Shown here: piece after piece, positions 1 to 5,239 of the stretch | How positions within the stretch are numbered: position 1 is the stretch's first letter | Layout of the letters: each line of letters opens with the position of its first letter | Source: Mailhella sp. | GTDB lineage: Bacteria > Desulfobacterota > Desulfovibrionia > Desulfovibrionales > Desulfovibrionaceae | DNA length: 6,476 bases | Assembly: GCA_017411945.1 (NCBI GenBank) | Contig: JAFQPD010000160.1 | Coordinates: 1 to 6,476 of the forward strand | Reading direction: 5' to 3' | Notes under the pieces: generated by a model | Database searches by the model: none | Told to the model about the DNA's origin: nothing | What the model saw: the letters and a program-made list of their open reading frames with translations, nothing else | Program-made: the position numbers and the translations under genes

Positions 1-1
1 G

Positions 2-400
2 GAACGTGTGTCCTTCGCTCAGGGAGAGGCAAGCGCTTCTGCCGGACGCATTGATGGGCTGGGACTCAGAGTGCCTGAGCCCGACAAGCTCGCCCGCATC
101 GCCGAGCTTTCGCGTGCCATCCAGGAAAAGAAGGATGAGGCCTTGTCCGAGGATCTGCTCCTCACGCTCGATACCTGCTGGGACAAGTATGCCCCCTTCG
201 GCTCTGTTTCCTTGCAGAATGTCATCGTGAATCCCGATAAGGATGCGGAGCATGTCAAAGCTTCTGGTGTTACCTGCGCTTTGAAGCGCGAAGGTGATGC
301 GTGGCAGCTCAACACGAAGGGCTTCGAAGCAGGCTCTGGCTTGTCTAGGCTTTTTGAAGATGCCGTGAAACTTTTCGTCCCCAACGGGTTGAATTTGTGA
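2..400 (+). CDS. C-terminal part of an unrecognised protein (gene runs off the left edge)
   Basis: The frame is open from base 2 to the TGA at 398-400, giving about 132 residues. A GTG at base 8 could be read as a start, but there is no room in the window to see a ribosome site, and the open frame on its left makes a 3' partial gene more likely. I do not recognise the family. The visible part is soluble and mixed alpha/beta in character. It has a charged helical stretch (ELSRAIQEKKDEALSEDLLL), a segment with one Cys and one Trp (LDTCWDKY), and a C-terminal part with alternating hydrophobic residues (VTCALKREGDAWQLNTKGF) that would suit a beta hairpin. There is no membrane segment and no metal-binding cluster. 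It uses more T-ending codons (TCT, GGT, GTT, GCT) than the transport operon downstream, so it may be less highly expressed or of different origin. A hairpin terminator follows 46 bases after the stop. Confidence 0.6.
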   Translation, partial: ERVSFAQGEASASAGRIDGLGLRVPEPDKLARIAELSRAIQEKKDEALSEDLLLTLDTCWDKYAPFGSVSLQNVIVNPDKDAEHVKASGVTCALKREGDAWQLNTKGFEAGSGLSRLFEDAVKLFVPNGLNL

Positions 401-446
401 GTAGAACGTTGCTCAAAGACTAGCTTCCTCTGAAAAATGCAATGAA

Positions 447-481
447 GAAAGGCGACTGGATATCAAGTCCAGCCGCCTTTC
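447..481 (+). terminator. Hairpin terminator of the leftmost gene
   Basis: Arms 447-460 and 468-481 pair over 14 positions with one A-C mismatch, closing a 7-base loop. The stem is GC-rich inside with A:T pairs at its base. The downstream run (TTTCTCTATT) is only moderately T-rich, so this is a serviceable but not ideal intrinsic terminator. It ends the gene whose stop is at 400. The left flank is A/G-rich, so it could also work weakly in the opposite direction as a backstop for the minus-strand operon. Confidence 0.7.
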
Positions 482-506
482 TCTATTAAGAAGTTTTGAA
501 GGAGGA

Positions 507-527
507 GGGATGGGGTGCGGGTAAGGG
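507..527 (+). other. G-quadruplex motif
   Basis: Four G-tracts lie at 507-509, 512-515, 519-521 and 525-527 on the plus strand, with loops AT, TGC and TAA. This fits the standard G3+ N1-7 rule for an intramolecular three-tetrad quadruplex with short loops. It sits in the spacer between two convergent transcription units, downstream of one terminator on each strand. Folding and function are inferred only. Confidence 0.6.
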
Positions 528-562
528 AGGATGAAACTTTTTCAAAATTTTTCTCCTCCCTT
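523..562. repeat. Inverted repeat with 9-bp perfect arms overlapping the G-quadruplex motif
   Basis: AAGGGAGGA at 523-531 and TCCTCCCTT at 554-562 are perfect complements around a 22-base T/A-rich loop, inside which TGAAA and TTTCA (532-536, 540-544) can pair. The pyrimidine arm can also pair with the earlier purine run near 498-507. The fourth G-tract of the quadruplex lies in the left arm, so the two structures exclude one another. No gene is evident here. Confidence 0.5.
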
Positions 563-587
563 CCCTGCAATCTAAAAACCTTCTGCT

Positions 588-624
588 AAAAAAACGCCCG
601 TCCGACGTCAGTCGGGCGGGCGTT
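588..624 (-). terminator. Intrinsic terminator of the TAXI-TRAP operon
   Basis: Arms 593-606 and 611-624 pair over 14 positions with one G-T wobble and a 4-base loop. Reading on the minus strand, the hairpin is followed by a run of seven T (588-594 on the plus strand are all A; two of these bases also take part in the stem). It begins 24 bases beyond the stop codon of the zinc-ribbon gene, and is the clearest factor-independent terminator in the window. Confidence 0.9.
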
Positions 625-648
625 CGGTTCAGCCTGGGCTGTCAGCGG

Positions 649-1143
649 CTACTCGGGGCGGCCGCGCTTCCACACGCGCTTGATGGGATGCGTCTCATTG
701 TAATGGTCATGGAAGACCTTGAGGCGGCGCTGGATGCGCAGGGTGCGGCGCATGAGTTCGCTGAGGCTGGAGAAGGCCGTGGAGGCGATGATGCCCACAA
801 CGAGGGAGCATATGCCGGCGTACAGGTAGAGGCGGTTCTGCTCGGGGTCGGGGGTATCCATCTGCCATACGAAGATGAAGAAGCCGAAGAGGCCCAGCAT
901 CCAGAGCATATGGCCACAGCCTTTCACGATGCTTTCCATGGGGATGCGGCTGTAGGGGTTCACTTCCACGAGGGCTGTCCATTCCTCACTTCCGCATTCA
1001 GGGCAGCGGGCGAGGTAGTCCGGGAAGATAGTCTTGCAGTGGGCGCACTGCAGTTCCTGCTGGACGTCCACGGGCTTATGGAGCTTCTTTTCCTTTACCG
1101 GGCGCAGAGAACGTTTGGCGATGATGCCTTTATGCTTTTTCAT
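649..1143 (-). CDS. Zinc-ribbon protein with two membrane helices, coupled to the TRAP permease
   Basis: This 164-residue protein has a basic N-terminal tail (residues 1-25, rich in Lys/Arg) and a zinc ribbon with Cys33, Cys36, Cys47 and Cys50 (CX2C-X10-CX2C). Two hydrophobic helices follow at about 75-93 and 105-124, joined by an acidic, proline-containing loop (QMDTPDPEQNR), and the C-terminal tail is basic. The positive-inside rule predicts both ends and the ribbon in the cytoplasm, with the short loop outside. The ATG overlaps the permease stop codon by four bases (ATGA), and a strong ribosome site sits seven bases upstream inside the permease gene, so translation is probably coupled. It is the last gene before the terminator at 588-624. 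It is not a DctQ subunit: those have four helices, and the permease already carries that part by fusion. The function is unknown; an accessory, assembly or regulatory subunit of the transporter is my inference. The coding region and topology are fairly sure, the role is not. Confidence 0.85.
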   Translation of the reverse strand: MKKHKGIIAKRSLRPVKEKKLHKPVDVQQELQCAHCKTIFPDYLARCPECGSEEWTALVEVNPYSRIPMESIVKGCGHMLWMLGLFGFFIFVWQMDTPDPEQNRLYLYAGICSLVVGIIASTAFSSLSELMRRTLRIQRRLKVFHDHYNETHPIKRVWKRGRPE

Positions 1144-3236
1144 GCCGCAGCCTCCTTCTTGGCCGACAATTTCAGACTGGCCTTCTGGCGGACAAAGACT
1201 ATCAGCATGAGGGCGAGGCCGGCAGCGTAGCCGAGGTGGCGGTCTTCATGCGGCAGGAAGAAGCCGGTGAGCAGGGCGGGGTACATGAGTATCACCGTGG
1301 CGGCAAGGAGCAGGAGCCTGTCGAAGAGGTTGGTATAGGTCACATACCAGCCCTGGACGAAGGATGCGAAGCAGATCATGCCCAGCGCAGTCATGGCGAA
1401 AATGAAGAAGGCCATGGGCACGCTGCTGATGTTCCACAGGATGATGTCGTGGTTGAAGATGAAGAACAGCGGCAGGAGAGCGGTGCGGATGTCGTAGAAG
1501 AAGCCCTGGATGCCGACGGCGATGGGAGAGGCGTTGGCTATGGCCGCGCCGGCGTAGGCGGCGAGGCCCACGGGCGGGGTATCGTCGGCCAGGATGCCGA
1601 AGTAGAAGCAGTACAGGTGGGCGGCCATGAGCGGCACGGCCAGCTGCATGCCGTGGATGGTGAAGTTGGAAGCCAGCTCCACCAGCACGGGGGCGGTGAG
1701 CGAAGCCATGATGATGTAGTTGGCAGTGGTGGGCAGGCCCATGCCGAGCAGGAGGCTGGCGGCGGCGGTGATGAAGAGCAGCAGGAAGATGTTGCCCATG
1801 GAGAGTATTTCCACGAACGAGGTGATCTGCTGGCCGAGGCCGAGGGACACGCAGCCCACGATGATGCCGGCGGAGGCGGTGGCAAGGGCCACGCCAGCCA
1901 TGTTGTTGGCACCGGCGGCCATGGAGGTGAGCAGGTTCTTCACGCCCAGCTTGAAGCCGGCCCACTTGGAGGTCTTGTGGACATGGGCGACGCAAACAGG
2001 CTGGAGCACGATGATGACGGCCAGCACGCAGATGGCGCGGAACACGGAAAGTTCGGCGGAATGCTGAAGGGCAATGAGCTCATAGAGGAGCATGCCGAGG
2101 GGAAGGAGGAAGTGCAGGCCGTTGCGGAGCACATGCCAGGCGCGGGGAAGTTCATCCTTGGAAAGGCCGCGCAGGCCAAGCTTGCAGGCTTCCACATGGG
2201 TGATCCACAAAAGGGCGGCGTAGGAGGCGAAGGCCGGTATGGCGGCCGCCTTGGCCACTTCCACATAGGGCACGTTCACATATTCGGCAATGATGAAGGC
2301 CGCGGCGCCCATGACGGGCGGGGCGAGCTGGCCGTTGACGGAGGAGGCCACTTCGATGGCGGCGGCCTTCACGGCAGGGTAGCCCACTTTCTTCATGAGC
2401 GGGATGGTGAAGGTGCCGGTGGTCACCACGTTGGCGATGCTGGAACCGGAGACCATGCCGGAAAGGGCGGAGCTGAACACAGCGGCCTTGGCGGCGCCGC
2501 CGCGGTACTTGCCCAGGCCGCTGATGGCGAGCTGGGTGAAGAAGGTGCCGCCGCCGGCGCGGTCGAGCATGGTGCCGAAGAGCACGAAGAGGAAGACCAC
2601 AGTGGCAGAGACCTGAAGCGGGATGCCGTAGATGCCCTGCGTATCCATGGTCAGCTGAGAGATGAAACGGGTGAGAGATGCACCTTTGAAGGCAATGAAG
2701 TCAGGGAGATAGGGGCCGGTGAACACATAGAGTATGAACACCGTGCTGATGACGGGCAGGGCGGGGCCGAGCACGCGGCGCGTACCTTCGAGCAGAAGGA
2801 CGACGAGCAGGACACCCATGACGATATCGCGCATGTTCGGGTCGCCGGGGCGCGAAGAGATGCCCGCATAATCAAGGAAGATGTAGAGCGCGGCCACGGC
2901 GGCCATGATGCCGAGTATGTAGTCCATAACGGTCACTCGGTTCATGGCGAGGAGGATGCGAAGGTCCCAGCGGGAATTGAACGTGGGTTTGATGAGAGGG
3001 ATGTTCAGGTAAACAAGAGAGATGGCGAAGGCAAGGTGGATGGACTTCACATACACGGAGTCCAAGAGGAGGAAACTGGCGGAGGCCATCTGGAACAGCG
3101 ACCAGCACAGGGCGATGACGAAGGTTATCTTCGCGGTTATGCCCATGGTGTCGCCGCGCATGCCGTGTTCGGCATTGACGAGCTCTTCCTTGTACTTGTC
3201 GCCCGCAGGATGTTTATGGATGTGTTTCTGAGGCAT
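1140..3236 (-). CDS. TRAP transporter permease, fused small and large subunits (4TM/12TM type)
   Basis: This is an inner-membrane permease of the TRAP family, a secondary importer that takes a solute from its periplasmic receptor, usually driven by sodium. At 698 residues it has the usual length of the fused form that partners TAXI receptors. About four N-terminal helices (residues 35-165) stand for the DctQ-like subunit, and the rest is DctM-like. Conserved blocks include SGSSIANVVTTGTFTIP (263-279), NGQLAPPVMGAAAF (301-314), GMGLPTTANYI (498-508) and FGILADDTPPVGLAAYAGAA (546-565). Further helices lie at about 605-625, 640-660 and 668-683 in a C-terminal extension. The start at 3236 has only a weak ribosome site (GGGA, six bases away). 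In-frame ATGs at codons 26 and 31 have none better and would still leave the first helix intact, so the N-terminus is uncertain. The gene lies 97 bases after the receptor gene, with an attenuator-like hairpin between them. Confidence 0.95.
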   Translation of the reverse strand: MPQKHIHKHPAGDKYKEELVNAEHGMRGDTMGITAKITFVIALCWSLFQMASASFLLLDSVYVKSIHLAFAISLVYLNIPLIKPTFNSRWDLRILLAMNRVTVMDYILGIMAAVAALYIFLDYAGISSRPGDPNMRDIVMGVLLVVLLLEGTRRVLGPALPVISTVFILYVFTGPYLPDFIAFKGASLTRFISQLTMDTQGIYGIPLQVSATVVFLFVLFGTMLDRAGGGTFFTQLAISGLGKYRGGAAKAAVFSSALSGMVSGSSIANVVTTGTFTIPLMKKVGYPAVKAAAIEVASSVNGQLAPPVMGAAAFIIAEYVNVPYVEVAKAAAIPAFASYAALLWITHVEACKLGLRGLSKDELPRAWHVLRNGLHFLLPLGMLLYELIALQHSAELSVFRAICVLAVIIVLQPVCVAHVHKTSKWAGFKLGVKNLLTSMAAGANNMAGVALATASAGIIVGCVSLGLGQQITSFVEILSMGNIFLLLFITAAASLLLGMGLPTTANYIIMASLTAPVLVELASNFTIHGMQLAVPLMAAHLYCFYFGILADDTPPVGLAAYAGAAIANASPIAVGIQGFFYDIRTALLPLFFIFNHDIILWNISSVPMAFFIFAMTALGMICFASFVQGWYVTYTNLFDRLLLLAATVILMYPALLTGFFLPHEDRHLGYAAGLALMLIVFVRQKASLKLSAKKEAAA
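1151..1157 (-). promoter_or_regulatory. Strong ribosome binding site of the zinc-ribbon gene
   Basis: The minus strand reads AAGGAGG here, a full match to the anti-Shine-Dalgarno sequence, seven bases before the ATG at 1143. It lies within the last Lys-Lys-Glu-Ala codons of the permease gene. It fixes the start of the small protein and suggests it is made efficiently. Confidence 0.85.
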
Positions 3237-3282
3237 GGAATGTCCCGCTGCGGTTTGTTTTGTCGAAAAGGCAATAGAAACG

Positions 3283-3313
3283 AAAAGCGGGGGTCGAACG
3301 CATCGACCCCCGC
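3283..3313 (-). terminator. Attenuator-like terminator between receptor and permease genes
   Basis: GCGGGGGTCGA at 3287-3297 and its exact complement at 3303-3313 form a perfect 11-bp stem with a 5-base loop. On the minus strand it is followed by four T and then a mixed T-rich stretch. A smaller 5-bp hairpin (3316-3328) lies directly before it, just after the receptor stop. The stem is strong but the U-run short, which suits partial read-through. Such a site between receptor and permease genes commonly sets receptor in excess and protects the 3' end of its mRNA. Confidence 0.75.
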
Positions 3314-3332
3314 AAGCGGCTATGCCGCGTGA

Positions 3333-4310
3333 TTACTTGATGAGGCCGGCTTCCTTGAAGTACTTTTCAGCACCGGGATGCAGGGGGGCGGTGCGGCCTT
3401 CGAGCAGGCTTTCCTTGGTAATGGCGCCGAGAGCAGGGTGCAGCTTCTTGAATTCTTCAAGGTTTTCCACCACTTCCTTGGTGATGGCGTACACGATGTC
3501 GGCATCGACGTCGGCAGAGGTCACGAAGGTGGCGAGCATGCCGAGGGTTTCCACAGTGCCGTCAGCGGCATTGGTGGCGTCGGGGTACTGCTTCATGTCG
3601 ATCTTGGTCATGGAGTAGTAGGGGCATTCCTTCAGGAGCTTTTCCATGCCGGTGATGGGCACGATGCGGCACTTGCGCTTGCCGGCGGTGGCTTCCTTGA
3701 TGTTGCCGTTGGGATGGCCGACGGTGTAGAAGAAGCCGTCGATGCGGCCGTCCTGCAGGGTGTGGGGGGCATCGGCAGGCTTGAGGCCTTCGCCGCGGAA
3801 GTCGTCGCCGGGCTTGAGGCCGATTTCCTTGAACACCTGAAGGGCGTTCACGCGGTTGCCGGAGCCGGGGTCGCCGAGGTTGACGGTCTTGCCCTTGACG
3901 TCGGCGAGGGACTTGATGCCGGAGTCTTCAGCGGCCACGAAGGTGACGGCTTCAGGAGCGAGAGCGAACACGAAGCGGAGCTTGGAAACGGGCTTGCCTT
4001 CCCAGTCGCCGAGGCCCTTGACGGCCATGTACTGGGTGTCGGCCTGAGCGATGCCGAATTCGAGGTCGCCCTTGTTGATGGCGTTGATGTTGAACTTGGA
4101 GCCGCCGGTGGATTCCACGCTGGCGCGGATATTGTACTGGGACTTCTTGGCGTTGATGATCTTGGCGATAGCGCCGCCGGTGGGATAGTACACGCCGGTG
4201 ATGCCGCCGGTGCCGATGGTGGCGAACTTGGCGGCCAGGGCATCAGTAGCGATGGCGCCAGTCATGAGGACTGCGGCGCTGAGAGCGGCAACGAAGAATT
4301 TCTTGAGCAT
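3333..4310 (-). CDS. TAXI-family TRAP transporter periplasmic solute receptor
   Basis: This 325-residue protein captures the transported solute in the periplasm and hands it to the permease encoded next. A typical signal peptide runs from Met1 to about Ala26: MLKK, a hydrophobic core, then the ALA-A cleavage site. The mature protein opens with the hallmark of the TAXI (TRAP-associated extracytoplasmic immunogenic) family, ATIGTGGITGVYYPTGGAIA (residues 30-49). Other matching blocks are the STGGSKFNINAINKGDLEFG region (67-86), GIAQADTQY and VNLGDPGSGNRVNALQVF. Length is normal for the family. The start is supported by GGAGG six bases upstream. Codon choice is strongly biased to GCC, AAG, GAG and GGC, in keeping with high expression. 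Known TAXI receptors bind small organic anions such as glutamate or 2-oxoglutarate; the ligand here cannot be read from sequence. Confidence 0.96.
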   Translation of the reverse strand: MLKKFFVAALSAAVLMTGAIATDALAAKFATIGTGGITGVYYPTGGAIAKIINAKKSQYNIRASVESTGGSKFNINAINKGDLEFGIAQADTQYMAVKGLGDWEGKPVSKLRFVFALAPEAVTFVAAEDSGIKSLADVKGKTVNLGDPGSGNRVNALQVFKEIGLKPGDDFRGEGLKPADAPHTLQDGRIDGFFYTVGHPNGNIKEATAGKRKCRIVPITGMEKLLKECPYYSMTKIDMKQYPDATNAADGTVETLGMLATFVTSADVDADIVYAITKEVVENLEEFKKLHPALGAITKESLLEGRTAPLHPGAEKYFKEAGLIK

Positions 4311-4316
4311 ATCGGG

Positions 4317-4321
4317 CCTCC
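4317..4321 (-). promoter_or_regulatory. Ribosome binding site of the TAXI receptor gene
   Basis: The minus strand reads GGAGG six bases before the ATG at 4310. It is much stronger than the site before the permease gene, in keeping with receptor excess. Confidence 0.85.
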
Positions 4322-4341
4322 GGTATGATTTTCAACTTTGT

Positions 4342-4379
4342 AAAAAATGAAGCGTTGAAGGCCCGTTTTGGGCTAACGC
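4342..4379 (-). promoter_or_regulatory. Hairpin followed by six U in the receptor leader (possible attenuator)
   Basis: On the minus strand GCGTT (4379-4375) pairs with AACGC (4356-4352), and inside it GCCC (4373-4370) pairs with GGGC (4364-4361), with a small asymmetric internal loop and a 5-base apical loop. Four bases later come six T (plus-strand A run 4342-4347). The arrangement resembles a modest intrinsic terminator between the candidate promoter and the ribosome site of the receptor gene. The stem is interrupted, so this is tentative. Confidence 0.35.
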
Positions 4380-4441
4380 CTTGTCCCTTTTGCCAGTTGG
4401 CGGCATATTGGCATGGATTTCAAAGGAGTGCAAGAGGGGGC

Positions 4442-4464
4442 GGATTTTCAAAATTGTATAATCC
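4442..4464. repeat. Imperfect palindrome over the receptor-side -10
   Basis: GGATT at 4442-4446 and AATCC at 4460-4464 flank a core CAA-AA-TTG (4449-4456). Within it ATTTTCAAAAT (4444-4454) is a perfect odd palindrome. The element covers the candidate -10 of the receptor operon. Read on the minus strand, ATTTTGAAAATC (4454-4443) matches ATTTTGCAAATC in the arsR operator (4526-4537) at 11 of 12 positions. It may be a second binding site for the repressor. Confidence 0.4.
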
Positions 4465-4482
4465 TTCGTTTCGCGAGCGCAA
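4453..4482 (-). promoter_or_regulatory. Candidate promoter of the TAXI-TRAP operon
   Basis: On the minus strand a TTGCGC -35 (4482-4477) and a TACAAT -10 (4458-4453) are 18 bases apart. The -10 is a 5/6 match and the -35 only 3/6. Transcription would start near 4446 and leave a leader of about 136 bases. It is the best minus-strand candidate I found between the two divergent genes, but it is not strong. Confidence 0.4.
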
Positions 4483-4499
4483 AACGAGCCTGTTCCGGC

Positions 4500-4528
4500 T
4501 TGACCGAGGCAGGAAGGTTTTGTATATT
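4500..4528 (+). promoter_or_regulatory. Sigma-70-type promoter of the arsR-like gene
   Basis: TTGACC (4500-4505) and TATATT (4523-4528) are separated by exactly 17 bases; each matches its consensus at five of six positions. Transcription should start near 4535, leaving a leader of about 37 bases. The -10 forms the left end of the inverted repeat at 4523-4548, so a bound repressor would block RNA polymerase. Confidence 0.75.
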
Positions 4529-4548
4529 TTGCAAATCAGGCAAATATA
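4523..4548. promoter_or_regulatory. Probable ArsR-family operator (26-bp inverted repeat)
   Basis: TATATTT at 4523-4529 is the exact complement of AAATATA at 4542-4548, with a 12-base spacer; one inner pair and the central pair also match. The whole is AT-rich with two 12-base halves around a 2-base centre, the layout often described for ArsR/SmtB operators. It begins at the -10 and runs past the predicted start of transcription, as expected for autorepression. Confidence 0.65.
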
Positions 4549-4560
4549 TTTTCTCCCAGC

Positions 4561-4564
4561 AGGA
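4561..4564 (+). promoter_or_regulatory. Ribosome binding site that decides the arsR start
   Basis: AGGA lies seven bases before the ATG at 4572. It favours this start over the in-frame ATG at 4413, which would lie upstream of the promoter itself. Confidence 0.7.
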
Positions 4565-4571
4565 ATTTCGA

Positions 4572-4925
4572 ATGGACAAGCTTCCCCTCCGCCGTGCGCC
4601 TAACCGCAAGCATATCGAAGAGCAGGCGAAGATTTTCAAGGCCCTTGGGCACCCCAGCCGCCTCCTCATGGCGGAAGCTCTCTCGCACGGCCCGCTGTGC
4701 GTATGCGAGCTCCAGAAGATCGTAGGGGCCGACATATCCACCATTTCCCGCCATCTTTCCGTTCTCAAGGGGGCGGATATCGTTTCAGACGAGAAAAAGG
4801 GGCAGAACGTGTACTATTCCCTTAAGCTCAGCTGCCTTGGGCAGTTCATGAGCTGCACCGCAGCGGTGCTGGACAAGCAGGCGCAGGCACGCCAGGCGCA
4901 GCTGGCCGCCATGATGGCCCCATGA
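4572..4925 (+). CDS. ArsR/SmtB-family transcriptional repressor with a Cys-Val-Cys motif
   Basis: The 117-residue product is a dimeric winged-helix repressor of the ArsR/SmtB family, which leaves DNA on binding a metal, metalloid or other thiol-reactive ligand. The motif KALGHPSRLLMAEAL (23-37) is typical of the family. Residues 41-46 read PLCVCE, placing Cys43 and Cys45 where arsenic- and cadmium-sensing members carry their CVC ligands. The DNA-recognition region is about 47-71 (ADISTISRHLSVLKGADIV at 53-71), followed by the beta wing (SDEKKGQNVYYSL, 72-84). Further cysteines at 88 and 95 in the C-terminal helix could add ligands. I chose the ATG at 4572 because the promoter, operator and ribosome site all lie just upstream. 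The frame is open further back to 4413, but that part looks unlike protein. The gene diverges from the TAXI-TRAP operon and probably represses itself. The ligand is unknown: As(III), Cd/Pb or a reactive sulfur or redox signal are all possible. No arsenic-resistance gene is visible in the window. Confidence 0.93.
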   Translation: MDKLPLRRAPNRKHIEEQAKIFKALGHPSRLLMAEALSHGPLCVCELQKIVGADISTISRHLSVLKGADIVSDEKKGQNVYYSLKLSCLGQFMSCTAAVLDKQAQARQAQLAAMMAP

Positions 4926-4941
4926 GGCTTTGGCGGGAAAA

Positions 4942-4969
4942 GGGACGCCTTCGAGCGTCTTCTTTTTTG
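4942..4969 (+). terminator. Intrinsic terminator of the arsR-like gene
   Basis: GACGC (4944-4948) pairs with GCGTC (4955-4959), extended by two G-T wobbles, around a 6-base loop. TTCTTTTTTG and further T-rich sequence follow. It begins 17 bases after the stop codon, so the gene is probably transcribed alone. Confidence 0.8.
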
Positions 4970-4976
4970 TCTTTTG

Positions 4977-4998
4977 TTTTGCAATAAAGCCAAATATG
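4977..4998 (+). repeat. Degenerate second copy of the arsR operator sequence
   Basis: Aligned without gaps against 4527-4548, this 22-base stretch is identical at 17 positions: it begins with the same TTTTGCAA and shares CAAATAT near the end. GCAAAT recurs at 4998-5003. It lacks the left TATATTT arm. It lies just beyond the arsR terminator, so matching elements flank the gene. Confidence 0.45.
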
Positions 4999-5162
4999 CA
5001 AATTTCGCAAGGGCTCATGCTTACCATGGAAAAATTTTTTCGGCTTCAGAAAAAAGTTGGCAGAAACTTCCGCAGAGGAAGATGGCGCAGAATTTTTTCC
5101 GTGCACAGCGAGAAAGAGTGCGGGAAAGCCGAACGGATCGGCCTTGCTTGAGGGAAGGACCG
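4999..5162. other. Spacer between converging genes, no gene supported
   Basis: The whole gap between the arsR-like and Sir2 stop codons is 314 bases. Apart from the two terminators and the operator-like copy it holds several A/T runs (5030-5040, 5049-5055, 5091-5098) and two small hairpins, CTTCC/GGAAG (5067-5071/5077-5081) and GCCGA/TCGGC (5128-5132/5138-5142). The second could back up the Sir2 terminator on the minus strand. A short basic frame (5017-5151) is discussed among the rejected items. Confidence 0.5.
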
Positions 5163-5205
5163 AAAAAGAGAGCGGTCGCAGTCCGCTTGCAGACTGCGCC
5201 CGCTC
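5163..5205 (-). terminator. Intrinsic terminator of the Sir2 gene
   Basis: Arms 5170-5183 and 5192-5205 pair at 13 of 14 positions, with a single T-C mismatch and an 8-base loop. On the minus strand the hairpin is followed by TCTTTTT (T run opposite 5163-5167). It begins 34 bases after the Sir2 stop and faces the arsR terminator. Confidence 0.85.
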
Positions 5206-5239
5206 CCTCCATGGCTGCTCCTGCGGAAATCGCAGAGCG

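Noticed and set aside
1236..3332. A plus-strand open frame of 698 codons lying opposite the TRAP permease gene, and similar ones at 3378-4328 and 5057-6073
   Set aside because: They are antisense shadows. Their translations are dominated by His, Glu, Gly and Ala and lack family motifs, while the minus-strand frames encode clear TRAP, TAXI and Sir2 proteins. The equal length of the first to the permease is coincidence.
4457..4462. A perfect TATAAT on the plus strand as an extra arsR promoter
   Set aside because: No -35 resembling TTGACA lies 16-18 bases upstream and the extended -10 TG is out of register. The promoter at 4500-4528 is much better.
4413..4571. N-terminal extension of the ArsR-like protein from an upstream in-frame ATG
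   Set aside because: The extension would begin before the promoter at 4500-4528, does not resemble the family, and the ATG at 4572 has its own ribosome site. The resulting 117 residues match the usual family length.
5017..5151. A short basic frame (44 codons, Arg/Lys-rich) downstream of the operator-like copy
   Set aside because: The ribosome site (AAGGG) is too close to the first ATG and too far from the second, no promoter is evident, and the basic composition follows from purine-rich DNA. Possible but unsupported.
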